Assembly (NCBI RefSeq): GCF_040207125.1 | Contig: NZ_CP157940.1 | Span: 930,001-994,000, forward strand | Source of the DNA: Lacrimispora sp. BS-2 | Lineage (GTDB): Bacteria; Bacillota; Clostridia; Lachnospirales; Lachnospiraceae | Reading direction: 5' to 3' | Length of the DNA: 64,000 nt | Shown: one piece after another, positions 8,225-16,659 of the stretch | Position numbering within the stretch: the stretch's first letter is position 1 | How the letters are laid out: every line of letters begins with the position of its first letter | Position numbers and translations under genes: made by a program | The notes under the pieces: model-generated | Told to the model about the DNA's origin: nothing | Databases searched by the model: none | Seen by the model: the letters and a program-made list of their open reading frames with translations, nothing else

Positions 8225-9568
8225 ATGAATCAGAAAATATTAGTTGCCGGCAGCGGAAAAAGCGGCATCGCCGCATCCAGGCTGATTCTTAAAACGGGCG
8301 GTGAAGTAATTCTTTATGACAGCAATGCTGCCCTTAAAAAGGATGAGCTGCTTCATCAGTTTGATGAGGGAAGGATTTCAGTTTTATTGGGGGAACTTAA
8401 AAAGGAAGACCTTACAGGCGTAAGCTTATGCATCATAAGCCCTGGTATTTCCTTAGATGCCCCCTTTGTGGCTGTCCTTAAGGAAGCGGATATCCCGGTC
8501 TGGAGTGAGATTCAGCTGGCTTACCACCATGCCAGAGGAAAGCTGGCAGCAATTACGGGAACCAATGGTAAGACAACCACTACAACCCTTACAGGGGAAA
8601 TCATGAAGGCATTCTATGAACAGGTATTTGTGGTGGGCAACATTGGAGTTCCATATACAGAGGAAGCACCAAAGACAACTGATAATTCGGTAACGGTTGC
8701 AGAGGTCAGCAGCTTTCAGCTGGAGACGATCACAGACTTCCGGCCGGATGTGAGCGGGATTCTTAACATAACGCCGGACCACTTAGATCGTCATAAAACC
8801 ATGGAATGTTACATAAAAGTAAAAGAAAGCATCACATCAAATCAGAGTCCCCGGGATGTTTGTATATTAAATTATGACGATCCTGTTTTGCGTGAGTTTG
8901 GAAAAACCATCAAACCCAAGGTGATCTATTTCAGCAGCTGCCAGATATTAGAAGAGGGCTACTGCATGGATGGGGACAGGATTATCCGAAACCATGAGGG
9001 CGAGAGAACAGAGATCGCAGACATTCACGAGATACAGCTCCTGGGCCGTCATAACCATGAGAACATCATGGCTGCAGCCGCTATCTCTGCTGAAATGGGA
9101 GTGCCCATGGAGATCATCAGTCAGGTAATCCGGGAATTCAAGGCAGTGGAGCATCGAATTGAATTTGTTGCGGAAAAGGCCGGAGTAAAATATTACAATG
9201 ATTCCAAGGGAACCAATACCGATGCAGCGATCCAGGCAATAAAAGCCATGCCAGGGCCTACGCTGCTCATTGCAGGGGGCTACGATAAGAATTCCCAGTA
9301 TGATGAGTGGATCCAGTCTTTTGACGGCAAGGTGAAGTATATGGTGCTTCTGGGGCAGACCAGGGAAAAGATCGCCGAGTGTGCGGCCAGACATGGTTTT
9401 ACCAACGTGATGTATGCGGAGGATATGCAGGAGGCGGTAAAAGTCTGCGCTTCTTATGCCAACAGAGGCGATCATGTACTCCTGTCACCGGCCTGTGCCA
9501 GCTGGGGGATGTTTAAGTGCTATGAAGAGCGCGGCGAAATCTTCAAGGAGTGCGTCCGAAGTTTGTAG
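8225..9568 (+). CDS. murD: UDP-N-acetylmuramoylalanine-D-glutamate ligase MurD
   Basis: Cytoplasmic Mur ligase adding D-glutamate to UDP-MurNAc-L-Ala with ATP. The N-terminal Rossmann-like domain (G-S-G-K-S-G-I-A) is followed by the ATP site G-T-N-G-K-T-T-T near residue 117, the Mur-ligase centre N-I-T-P-D-H-L-D-R-H, and a C-terminal domain with Y-Y-N-D-S-K-G-T-N-T-D-A and S-P-A-C-A-S-W. The 447-residue length is standard. AGGAGAG precedes ATG 8225 by 8 nt, 12 nt after mraY. The stop lies a few bases before the structured element at 9571-9720 that separates it from ftsW. Confidence 0.97.
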   Translation: MNQKILVAGSGKSGIAASRLILKTGGEVILYDSNAALKKDELLHQFDEGRISVLLGELKKEDLTGVSLCIISPGISLDAPFVAVLKEADIPVWSEIQLAYHHARGKLAAITGTNGKTTTTTLTGEIMKAFYEQVFVVGNIGVPYTEEAPKTTDNSVTVAEVSSFQLETITDFRPDVSGILNITPDHLDRHKTMECYIKVKESITSNQSPRDVCILNYDDPVLREFGKTIKPKVIYFSSCQILEEGYCMDGDRIIRNHEGERTEIADIHEIQLLGRHNHENIMAAAAISAEMGVPMEIISQVIREFKAVEHRIEFVAEKAGVKYYNDSKGTNTDAAIQAIKAMPGPTLLIAGGYDKNSQYDEWIQSFDGKVKYMVLLGQTREKIAECAARHGFTNVMYAEDMQEAVKVCASYANRGDHVLLSPACASWGMFKCYEERGEIFKECVRSL

Positions 9569-9570
9569 AA

Positions 9571-9720
9571 GCAATGAGCCATGCAGAAACATATGTAAAA
9601 TTTATGCGTGGGAGCTTGCTCACAAAGCAAAAATTTTACATATGTTTCTATAGGGCGAATGCCCGTCATGAATAATTTGGCGGCGCTTTTTTGCCAAATT
9701 ATGAATGGCATGGCGGATGA
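9571..9720 (+). ncRNA. Structured RNA element, copy A (murD-ftsW intergenic)
   Basis: Three-way-junction architecture. P1 is GCCATGC (9578-9584) with GCATGGC (9708-9714). P2 is a perfect 19-bp stem (9585-9603 with 9631-9649) whose cap has TGC/GCA and GAGC-TT-GCTC pairings. The joining segment is ATAGGGCGAATGCCCGT (9650-9666). P3 pairs 9667-9681 with 9693-9707 around a symmetric GA/GA internal loop and abuts P1. The 5' flank AGCAATGAG and 3' flank CGGAT are shared with copy B at 19873-20014, whereas all stem sequences differ but remain paired. It lies inside a presumably co-transcribed operon, has no U-tract and no coding potential. Function unknown. Confidence 0.75.
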
Positions 9721-9754
9721 TATGAATGAATAGCAGTTGGCGAGGAGGAATGAT

Positions 9755-10906
9755 ATGGCAGAAAAAAGGCCAGTGAGGAAAAAAAATAAACCGCGCCGTT
9801 TTTATGATTACAGTCTTTTGTTTACTGTAATATTTCTGTCTGTTTTTGGTTTGGTCATGATTTACAGCGCCAGCTCTTACGCAGCCCAGCTTAAATTCGA
9901 TGACGCCGCTTTTTTCATGATGAGGCAGGCCAAGATAGCCCTGGCGGGCTTTGTTATCATGATTGTGATATCCAAACTGGATTACCATTGGTATGCCAGG
10001 TTCGCTGTATTTGCTTACGCTCTTTCTTATGTTCTTATGATTGCCGTATCCCTGTTTGGGCGTAAGGTAAACGGAAAGAGAAGATGGCTGGGAGTGGGAA
10101 GCCTTTCTTTTCAGCCTACGGAATTTGTAAAAATTGCCCTTATTGTCATGCTGGCGGTTTTAATCGTCCAGATGGGAAGGAATATTAATACGAGAAACGG
10201 CGTACTTCTGGTGATTGTGACGACTCTTCCCATAGCGGGAATCGTGGCCGCAAATAACCTAAGTTCCGGAATCATTATCGTTGGAATCGCTTTTGTCATG
10301 CTGTTTGTGGCATGCAAAAAGAAATGGCCGTTTTTTGCCTGCGGTTTTGCAGGTGTAGGCCTGCTGGCTTTTGCCGGACCGATGGCTACTGTACTGGAAA
10401 AGCTTAATATCCTTCATGATTACCAGCTGAGCCGTATCCTGGTATGGCTGGAGCCGGAGGCTTATCCCTCCACCGGAGGCTATCAGGTGCTTCAGGGCCT
10501 TTATGCCATAGGCTCCGGCGGCCTGGTGGGCAGAGGCTTGGGAGAGAGCATACAAAAGATGGGATTTGTGCCGGAGGCACAGAACGATATGATTTTTTCC
10601 ATTATCTGTGAAGAACTTGGTCTTTTTGGAGCAGTTTCCGTGATCCTGATATTCCTCTTTATGATTTACCGGTTCATGCTCATTGCCGATAATGCGCCGG
10701 ATTTATTTGGGGCTTTGCTGGTTGTAGGCGTCATGGGACATATTGCCATACAGGTTATCTTAAATATTGCAGTTGTAACCAATACCATACCCAATACCGG
10801 TATTACCCTTCCGTTTATCAGCTATGGAGGTACCTCAGTCCTTTTTCTGATGATGGAGATGGGCATAGTCTTAAGTGTTTCTAACCAGATAAAGCTGGAA
10901 AAATAA
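9755..10906 (+). CDS. ftsW: SEDS-family peptidoglycan polymerase FtsW/SpoVE
   Basis: Polytopic glycosyltransferase that polymerises lipid II together with a class B PBP. Ten hydrophobic segments follow a basic N-terminus. SEDS signatures are visible: F-G-L-V-M-I-Y-S-A-S-S, K-R-R-W-L, Q-P-T-E-F-V-K, A-Q-N-D-M-I-F and the C-terminal P-F-I-S-Y-G-G-T-S. I chose ATG 9755 since AGGAGG at 9743-9748 is correctly spaced; the in-frame TTG at 9737 would overlap that site. Position within the dcw cluster favours FtsW or SpoVE over RodA; the two cannot be separated by sequence alone. Its natural partners are the PBPs at 3114 and 5408. Confidence 0.92.
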   Translation: MAEKRPVRKKNKPRRFYDYSLLFTVIFLSVFGLVMIYSASSYAAQLKFDDAAFFMMRQAKIALAGFVIMIVISKLDYHWYARFAVFAYALSYVLMIAVSLFGRKVNGKRRWLGVGSLSFQPTEFVKIALIVMLAVLIVQMGRNINTRNGVLLVIVTTLPIAGIVAANNLSSGIIIVGIAFVMLFVACKKKWPFFACGFAGVGLLAFAGPMATVLEKLNILHDYQLSRILVWLEPEAYPSTGGYQVLQGLYAIGSGGLVGRGLGESIQKMGFVPEAQNDMIFSIICEELGLFGAVSVILIFLFMIYRFMLIADNAPDLFGALLVVGVMGHIAIQVILNIAVVTNTIPNTGITLPFISYGGTSVLFLMMEMGIVLSVSNQIKLEK

Positions 10907-10974
10907 TGGGATGTGAAAACATTCTCTCACTTTTAACATAGGATAGTATATAAGAAGCCATGGGAGGTACCGGA

Positions 10975-12225
10975 TTGTCAGTCATACAGGTCCAGGGGTT
11001 ACGATCCTTAAAAGGTGAGATAAAAATTCAGGGTTCCAAAAATGCTGTTCTGCCCATGATGGCAGCAGCGGTTCTCCATAAAGGTACAACAGTGATTCAT
11101 AATGTCCCCAGGATACAGGATGTGTTCTGTATGCTGGGGATACTTGAGCATATTGGTTGTATATGCAGCTTTGACGGCCATTCTTTGACAATTGACGCGA
11201 GGGATTTGACACAAGCGGAAATACCGGAGGAGTATATAAAAAGCATGCGTTCTTCTATCATGCTCTCTGGTCCGTTGCTTGGAAGAACCGGCAATGCGGT
11301 CACCAGCTTTCCTGGTGGGTGTTCCATAGGAGAGCGCCCCATTGACCTGCACTTGTCTGCCTTTCGGAAACTTGGTGCAAGCATCGAGGAGGAGGGGGAT
11401 AAGCTCTTGGCGTCCGCAAATCGATTGATGGGCGCCGATATTTATTTTCCTTTCCCCAGCGTGGGAGCTACGGAAAATGCTCTGATGGCAGCCGTATACG
11501 CCCATGGGGTGACCGTCATCCATGGGGCGGCTAAGGAGCCGGAGATCATCACTCTATGTGAATTTTTAAACAACATGGGGGCTAAAATACATGGAACCGG
11601 TACTTCCAGGCTGGCAGTCACAGGCGTAAGGGAGCTTTGTGATTCGGAATTTACTGTGGCAGGAGACCGGATTGTTGCAGGAACTTATTTAATGGCTGTC
11701 ATGGCAGCTGAGGGGAATATTGTAATACAGGGAATCCAGCCAGGTCATTTAACGTCTGCCTTCTCTCTTGCCGAAAAAATGGGCGGGTCGCTGAAGCGGT
11801 ATGATAACATGGTTGAGGTATCCATGATCGGCCGTCCCGACTGCGTGGATGTTATGACGGAACCCTATCCGGGATTTCCTACGGACCTCCAATCCCAGTT
11901 AATGGCAGTCATGGCATCGTCAAAAGGTACGGGCAGGATAAAAGAAACTATCTTTGAGGGCCGGTTTGGGACTGCAAAGGAGTTGCATAAGCTTGGAGCT
12001 GATATTATAATAAAAGGAAAGCGGGCCGACATACATGGGCTTTATCCTCTGAAGGGAAACCGGGTTACGGCTACGGACTTGCGGGGAGGCGCGGCCCTGG
12101 TGGTTGCGGGGCTTGCATGTGAGGGTTTGACTGAGATTCATGAGTGCCATCATATTGAACGGGGATATGAAGACATTTGCCGTGACTTGAGCAGTCTGGG
12201 CGCAGCAATCAGAGGGATGGAATGA
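10975..12225 (+). CDS. murA: UDP-N-acetylglucosamine 1-carboxyvinyltransferase MurA
   Basis: First committed enzyme of peptidoglycan synthesis, transferring enolpyruvate from PEP to UDP-GlcNAc. The N-terminal G-S-K-N-A-V-L-P motif and the active-site loop P-G-G-C-S-I-G-E-R-P-I-D-L-H are present; the catalytic cysteine is retained, so fosfomycin sensitivity would be expected at this residue. The length of about 416 residues is normal. I chose TTG 10975 because GGGAGG at 10962-10967 is well spaced; the ATG at 10960 precedes that site. The gene takes the place where murG and murC usually lie. The stop overlaps the divIB start by 4 nt. Confidence 0.95.
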   Translation: MSVIQVQGLRSLKGEIKIQGSKNAVLPMMAAAVLHKGTTVIHNVPRIQDVFCMLGILEHIGCICSFDGHSLTIDARDLTQAEIPEEYIKSMRSSIMLSGPLLGRTGNAVTSFPGGCSIGERPIDLHLSAFRKLGASIEEEGDKLLASANRLMGADIYFPFPSVGATENALMAAVYAHGVTVIHGAAKEPEIITLCEFLNNMGAKIHGTGTSRLAVTGVRELCDSEFTVAGDRIVAGTYLMAVMAAEGNIVIQGIQPGHLTSAFSLAEKMGGSLKRYDNMVEVSMIGRPDCVDVMTEPYPGFPTDLQSQLMAVMASSKGTGRIKETIFEGRFGTAKELHKLGADIIIKGKRADIHGLYPLKGNRVTATDLRGGAALVVAGLACEGLTEIHECHHIERGYEDICRDLSSLGAAIRGME

Positions 12226-12947
12226 AAGATTTAAAAAGAAGCAGAAGAAAAATTAAATTTGGAATCGCAGCCGCCGTGATCTTTCTTGGAATTGTCATTT
12301 TTTTGTCGCTGCAGATCAGGGATATTACGGTGTCCGGTAATAAAAAATACACATCGGAGCAAATCGTTAATATTTTATTTAAGGACGGATGGGACCGGAA
12401 TGCGGTTTTTTGTCTCTACAAGGATCGTTTTAAGAAGCATGAACAGATCCCCTTTGTGGAAGATTATAAAATCGTATTCCAGAGCCCGGTGAAAGTTGAG
12501 GTGATCGTTTATGAGAAGTCTGTGGTAGGCTATGTTTCCTATATGGGCAGCTATATGTATTTTGACAAGGATGGAATCATTGTGGAGAGCTCCAACGGAA
12601 AGCTTGAGGGAGTTCCGTGGATTACGGGTCTGCAGTTCGGGCATATAGCCCTTCACCAGCCCCTGCCGGTGGAAAAGGAAAAGATTTTTAGTGAAATACT
12701 GAACCTGACCGACGTTTTGTCAACAAAAGAAATTCTTGTTGACGAGATCCGGTATGATTCCCGGGGAGATGCCACACTTGTGATGGGAGATATCCGGGTT
12801 TTCCTTGGAAGCAATAACCAGATGGATGAAAAAATCTCTGAATTAAAGGACCAGCTTCCTGTTTTGGGAGGTTTATCAGGAACCCTTTATCTGGATACGT
12901 ATGATGAGGCGGAAACAGTCACATCCTATCGATTTGTGAAAGATTAA
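12222..12947 (+). CDS. divIB: Cell-division protein DivIB/FtsQ
   Basis: Bitopic divisome protein. A short basic cytoplasmic tail is followed by one transmembrane helix (about residues 13-31) and a POTRA domain starting D-I-T-V-S-G-N-K-K-Y, then a beta domain. The length of 241 residues fits FtsQ/DivIB. It overlaps murA by 4 nt (ATGA), indicating translational coupling, and is separated from ftsZ by 121 nt that include a separate promoter. Family identity is based on the POTRA start and gene order; overall sequence conservation in this family is low. Confidence 0.88.
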   Translation: MKDLKRSRRKIKFGIAAAVIFLGIVIFLSLQIRDITVSGNKKYTSEQIVNILFKDGWDRNAVFCLYKDRFKKHEQIPFVEDYKIVFQSPVKVEVIVYEKSVVGYVSYMGSYMYFDKDGIIVESSNGKLEGVPWITGLQFGHIALHQPLPVEKEKIFSEILNLTDVLSTKEILVDEIRYDSRGDATLVMGDIRVFLGSNNQMDEKISELKDQLPVLGGLSGTLYLDTYDEAETVTSYRFVKD

Positions 12948-12988
12948 TGAATTTACATAATTTGCTTGGAATTTTGTTTAAAAAGTGG

Positions 12989-13017
12989 TTGATATTTTCG
13001 ACGAAATCAAATATTAT
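12989..13017 (+). promoter_or_regulatory. Promoter of ftsZ
   Basis: TTGATA at 12989-12994 and TATTAT at 13012-13017 with a 17-bp spacer. It would let ftsZ be expressed apart from the upstream cluster. Confidence 0.65.
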
Positions 13018-13068
13018 ATTAATTAGGTTTATAGAGTAAGCTGTTTATGGTTAAAGGAGGATATAATC

Positions 13069-14403
13069 TTGTTAGAGATTAAGATAAATGAGGCGGACAA
13101 TGCCGCAAGAATTCTGGTAATCGGTGTAGGCGGTGCCGGAAATAATGCGGTTAACCGCATGATTGATGAGAATATAGCTGGTGTGGAATTTCTGGGAATC
13201 AACACGGACAAGCAGGCCCTGCAGTTTTGCAAGGCTCCTACAGCCATGCAGATCGGAGAGAAACTGACCAAAGGTCTTGGTGCAGGTGCCAAGCCGGAGA
13301 TCGGTGAAAAAGCGGCAGAGGAGAATGCGGACGAGCTGGCTCAGACCATGAAGGGTGCGGATATGGTATTCGTTACCTGCGGAATGGGAGGCGGTACCGG
13401 TACCGGAGCTGCTCCTGTTGTAGCTAAGATCGCAAAAGATATGGGAATTCTCACTGTGGGTGTTGTAACAAAGCCTTTCCGCTTTGAAGCAAGAACCCGT
13501 ATGAGCAATGCCGTTGCAGGTATTGAGCGTTTAAAAGAAAGCGTAGATACATTAATCGTAATCCCTAATGACCGTCTTCTGGAAATCGTGGACAGACGTA
13601 CTACCATGCCGGATGCATTAAAGAAGGCAGATGAAGTCCTTCAGCAGGCCGTACAGGGAATTACCGATCTGATTAATGTACCTGGACTTATTAACCTGGA
13701 CTTTGCCGATGTTCAGACAGTCATGACGGATAAGGGCATCGCCCATATCGGTATCGGCAAGGCAAAAGGTGATGAGAAGGCTTTGGAGGCTGTGAAGCAG
13801 GCGGTTTCCAGTCCATTGCTTGAGACTACCATTGAGGGTGCTACTCACGTCATCATTAACATTTCCGGTGATATCAGCCTGGTTGAGGCCAATGAAGCGG
13901 CCAGCTACGTTCAGGAGATGGCAGGAGATGAAGCCAATATCATCTTTGGTGCAATGTATGATGAGAATGCTCATGATGAAGCCAGCATTACCGTGATCGC
14001 CACCGGGCTGGACATGCAGTCTGAGACTCCGGTATCCAAGGTTATGACGAATTTTTCCAATCCAAACTTTAAACAGCCGAAAGCAGCACCTCAGACCCAG
14101 GCCGTGAATCAGGAGGCAGCCGCAACTGCAGCAACCCCTGGATATAACCAGAATTATAATCCTAATTACGGGAATCCAAACTATTCCAATCCAGCTTACA
14201 GCAATCAGAATTATCCTAATAATAACAGCGGCTATAATAACCAGAGCTATGGAGCAGGAAACGCAGGAAACTATACGAAGCCAAATTATGCGGGCCAGAA
14301 TAATGGTCAGGGTGCTTCCCAGGGAGGCGGACAGCCTTATCGTCCAACTGTGAATAAGGAAGTTCAGATCAATATTCCGGATTTTTTAAGGAATAAAAGA
14401 TAA
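13069..14403 (+). CDS. ftsZ: Cell-division GTPase FtsZ
   Basis: Tubulin homologue forming the Z ring. The G-V-G-G-A-G-N-N start of the nucleotide domain, the tubulin signature [11 protein letters not shown]-x-D-F-A-D-V and the C-terminal peptide [10 protein letters not shown] are all visible. TTG 13069 is used, 8 nt after AAAGGAGG. The linker between the GTPase core (ending near residue 325) and the C-terminal peptide is about 100 residues of repetitive N, Y, Q, G and P, with many N-P-N-Y or N-Y-N units; this is longer and more prion-like than in Bacillus. A strong terminator follows the stop. Confidence 0.97.
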   Translation: MLEIKINEADNAARILVIGVGGAGNNAVNRMIDENIAGVEFLGINTDKQALQFCKAPTAMQIGEKLTKGLGAGAKPEIGEKAAEENADELAQTMKGADMVFVTCGMGGGTGTGAAPVVAKIAKDMGILTVGVVTKPFRFEARTRMSNAVAGIERLKESVDTLIVIPNDRLLEIVDRRTTMPDALKKADEVLQQAVQGITDLINVPGLINLDFADVQTVMTDKGIAHIGIGKAKGDEKALEAVKQAVSSPLLETTIEGATHVIINISGDISLVEANEAASYVQEMAGDEANIIFGAMYDENAHDEASITVIATGLDMQSETPVSKVMTNFSNPNFKQPKAAPQTQAVNQEAAATAATPGYNQNYNPNYGNPNYSNPAYSNQNYPNNNSGYNNQSYGAGNAGNYTKPNYAGQNNGQGASQGGGQPYRPTVNKEVQINIPDFLRNKR

Positions 14404-14423
14404 AACTTATCAGATTACATAAT

Positions 14424-14454
14424 CAGGCAGGTTCCGATGAACCTGCCTGTTTTT
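14424..14454 (+). terminator. Terminator after ftsZ
   Basis: CAGGCAGGTT pairs with AACCTGCCTG around a 6-nt loop, then TTTTT. It ends the division cluster. Confidence 0.9.
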
Positions 14455-14463
14455 GGAACACTA

Positions 14464-14562
14464 TACGGGTATACCTATATGCAAAAAAACATGGGCAGGA
14501 AAGATGAAACACCCTGCGGGTATACCTATATGCCCAGAAAGCATGGGCAGGAAAGATGAAAG
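14464..14562 (+). repeat. GTATACC double-hairpin repeat, copies 1 and 2 (tandem)
   Basis: Two units with a 51-bp period. Unit 2 has ACCC-TGC-GGGT, then ATACCTATA, then TGCCCA-N7-TGGGCA and the tail GGAAAGATGAAA; unit 1 has lost the 5' side of both hairpins. Related units occur at 16065, 45663, 59977, 60030 and 62836. The tail runs into the ribosome site of the next gene. Read as protein the repeat gives G-I-P-I-C-P-E-S, creating a false N-terminal extension of the gene at 14573. Confidence 0.8.
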
Positions 14563-14572
14563 GAGTGGCAGA

Positions 14573-14899
14573 ATGTCAGAGAAAGAACTGGATTGGGAGA
14601 TCTCGGAGGATTATTATAACAGCGGGGAAAATGAAAGAAGCTTGTCTTTGGAAGACTTTATTACAGAATCAGACAGTCAGGCCTCCGGCCTAGAGCCTTC
14701 CGGTCAATCCGATGAATTGTTAAAAAAGACAATCGCAGATGTTCATCAGGTACTGGCGCTTGCTCAGGAAGGAAAAAACATTACTGAAATTGCTTTCATT
14801 ACCGGCCTTCAGGAGAAATATGTTTATGATATACAGGTTTGTGCCCAGGGATTCAGAGAGGATGATGAGATTGCAGTGGCTCATCTGGTGCTGGGATAA
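14573..14899 (+). CDS. Hypothetical protein with helix-turn-helix-like C-terminus
   Basis: A 108-residue acidic protein that I do not recognise. The first 45 residues are acidic and serine-rich. The C-terminal half (L-A-L-A-Q-E-G-K-N-I-T-E-I-A-F-I-T-G-L) looks like a small helix-turn-helix of the kind found in regulators that count or sense. ATG 14573 is chosen because AAAGGAG is 8 nt upstream; the open frame extends to 14453 only because the preceding repeat is translatable. It is followed after 15 nt by a zinc-ribbon membrane protein, so the two probably form an operon. Function unknown. Confidence 0.7.
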   Translation: MSEKELDWEISEDYYNSGENERSLSLEDFITESDSQASGLEPSGQSDELLKKTIADVHQVLALAQEGKNITEIAFITGLQEKYVYDIQVCAQGFREDDEIAVAHLVLG

Positions 14900-14914
14900 A
14901 AGGAGGAATTTGGG

Positions 14915-16012
14915 ATGATGAAAAAGATTTGTCCGGTATGTGATCTTCCGGTGAATGAGGTAAATTACTGTCCACGGTGCAGGAGGGTAATCCGCCAGCC
15001 CCTTTTGTGGAACTTAGATTATTATTTGAATGAGAGACGCCCGTCTTATGAAAACAGCCGTGATTTTCCCAAACCGGCTGGACCGGGAAACCAGCAGAAA
15101 GGGAATGTGCAGGGAAATCAGCAAAAAGGGAACCCGCGGGGGCCGGCCAGGCAGATGAATGTGCCTCAGAGGCCGGCAGCCCCCATGCGTCAGGAGGGGA
15201 GAACAACCGCCCCGCCCGCCTCGGGCCAAAATCCTTCCATGCCTTCCCAGCCAGGCCAGGCAAAAAAGAGGAGGAATCCCCTGGCACCTCTGGCAGGGTT
15301 CATTACTGTGATGGTTGTTTTAAATGGCATACCAAGAGTTATTGGAAGCCTGGCCCGGTTCGTAGAGGAAAAGAGCAATTACAGCAATTATGAGACTGCG
15401 GTCCCATACGATGATTCCGGTTTCACTGAGCTTGAAGAAGAGGAAGTAAAGGCTTCCGGAGAACCTTGTACCGGTTATGTCCATTTTCCGGTTGACGGAA
15501 GGCAGGTCGCAGCTTCCATGGGACAGTTTTTTTATGAAACAAACTATGGCTATGAAATAGAAGAGGGAGCTGTTTATTCTGACAATTACATGTTTGAAGA
15601 AGAGGACGGTCCTATATCCTATTATGAGACCGTAGAAAGTTTCTCTTTTGAGGATGAAGTAACCAGCCAGCTGGATACAGGCGATGATAATTACGTATAC
15701 CAGTATGTGGATGTCAATTATGACACTGCTACCGGAGAACTTCATGATTATATCTCTTCCCTGAAAGACCGGGAAAATTCCCTTGTATTTTTAGAAGAGT
15801 TCTTAAGGCTCGTGGAAGCAGAGGCAGGAATTCCTCAGGAAGAAAGCAGCATTCCGGCCATTATGGAGCAGGCCGGGACAGGAGAATGGCAGGAAGATGG
15901 AGCATTCATTACGGAAGGGCTGTTTGATATCAACCTTTATCTTACCAAAGATGGGGTCAGGATTTACGTTTCTTACAGTAATCCTCAGGTAATGGAAAAC
16001 CAGGAAACGTAA
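14915..16012 (+). CDS. Zinc-ribbon membrane protein of unknown function
   Basis: A 365-residue protein not assigned to a named family. The N-terminus has a zinc ribbon (C-P-V-C-x(9)-C-P-R-C), then a proline-, glutamine- and arginine-rich linker to about residue 125, one transmembrane segment (L-A-P-L-A-G-F-I-T-V-M-V-V-L) and an extracytoplasmic acidic domain of about 210 residues. Such zinc_ribbon-TM-domain proteins are common in Clostridia and often sense or anchor envelope components. AAAGGAGG precedes ATG 14915. It probably shares a transcript with the gene at 14573 and is followed by a promoter-like site and a repeat unit. Confidence 0.75.
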   Translation: MMKKICPVCDLPVNEVNYCPRCRRVIRQPLLWNLDYYLNERRPSYENSRDFPKPAGPGNQQKGNVQGNQQKGNPRGPARQMNVPQRPAAPMRQEGRTTAPPASGQNPSMPSQPGQAKKRRNPLAPLAGFITVMVVLNGIPRVIGSLARFVEEKSNYSNYETAVPYDDSGFTELEEEEVKASGEPCTGYVHFPVDGRQVAASMGQFFYETNYGYEIEEGAVYSDNYMFEEEDGPISYYETVESFSFEDEVTSQLDTGDDNYVYQYVDVNYDTATGELHDYISSLKDRENSLVFLEEFLRLVEAEAGIPQEESSIPAIMEQAGTGEWQEDGAFITEGLFDINLYLTKDGVRIYVSYSNPQVMENQET

Positions 16013-16021
16013 AAGGGCAGG

Positions 16022-16050
16022 TTGCGGGGCGTAGTTTTTTGTGGTAAAGT
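16022..16050 (+). promoter_or_regulatory. Candidate promoter upstream of the met block
   Basis: TTGCGG (16022-16027), 17 bp, TAAAGT (16045-16050). It lies between the zinc-ribbon gene and the metF remnant. No S-box or cobalamin riboswitch core was seen here. Confidence 0.4.
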
Positions 16051-16064
16051 GTTAAATAAAAAAG

Positions 16065-16129
16065 AGATACCCTTCAGGTATCCCTTTATGCCCAAAGTAC
16101 GTGGCAGTAGGAATGAAACGAAAGATAGG
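16065..16129 (+). repeat. GTATACC double-hairpin repeat, copy 3 (diverged)
   Basis: GATACCC-TTCA-GGTATC forms the first hairpin and TGCCCA-N6-GTGGCA the second, followed by the AAAGATAGGAG tail that supplies the ribosome site of the next gene. It is the most diverged unit in the window but keeps both hairpins. Confidence 0.65.
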
Positions 16130-16140
16130 AGACAGGCCGC

Positions 16141-16656
16141 ATGAAAATAAAAGATATATTGAGCCAGGGAAAGCCAACCCTATCCTTTGAAGTGTTTCCT
16201 CCTAAAACAGAGGATAAGTATGAGTCCCTGGAACAGGCTGCGGCAGAGATCGCAAAGCTGAAACCTGCTTTCATGAGCGTCACTTACGGGGCAGGCGGAG
16301 GAACCAGCCAGTATACCGTTGATATTGCCTCTACCCTGCATCACCAGCATCATGTGACGGCTCTGGCCCATCTGACCTGTGTATCCTCCACCAAAGAAAA
16401 GGTACACCAGGTCCTTGGAGAGCTGAAAGCCGCTGGAATTGAAAATGTGCTGGCTCTAAGGGGAGATATGCCTACCGGTGTTCCTGCTAAAAGAGAATAC
16501 CACTATGCCTCTGAGCTGATCAGGGAGATAAAGGAAGCGGGAGATTTCTGCATTGGCGCAGCCTGCTATCCGGAAGGTCATGTGGAATCCACCAGCAAGA
16601 CCATTGATATGGATTACTTAAAGCAAAAGGTGGAAGCAGGCTGTGATTCCTTTTAA
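16141..16656 (+). pseudogene. metF: Truncated methylenetetrahydrofolate reductase (metF remnant)
   Basis: Homologue of MetF, which reduces 5,10-methylene-THF to 5-methyl-THF with FAD. The N-terminal part is well preserved: S-F-E-V-F-P-P-K with the catalytic glutamate, T-Y-G-A-G-G, H-L-T-C and L-R-G-D-x-P. Translation stops after residue 171 at G-C-D-S-F, exactly where the family continues with T-T-Q-M-F-F-D. Family members have about 285-295 residues, so the last third of the TIM barrel is missing. Only 62 nt, mainly a perfect palindrome, lie before the next gene, so the 3' part was deleted rather than frameshifted. A stable FAD barrel seems unlikely. If not a pseudogene, it would be a very unusual half-enzyme. 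Confidence 0.8.
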
Positions 16657-16659
16657 CCA

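Noticed and set aside
14464..14562. CRISPR-like tandem repeat
   Set aside because: Only two units with no spacer variation, internal hairpins and a location at ribosome sites; no cas genes in the window.
14453..14572. N-terminal extension of the gene at 14573
   Set aside because: It consists of the translated repeat (G-I-P-I-C motif) and lacks a ribosome site; AAAGGAG serves ATG 14573.
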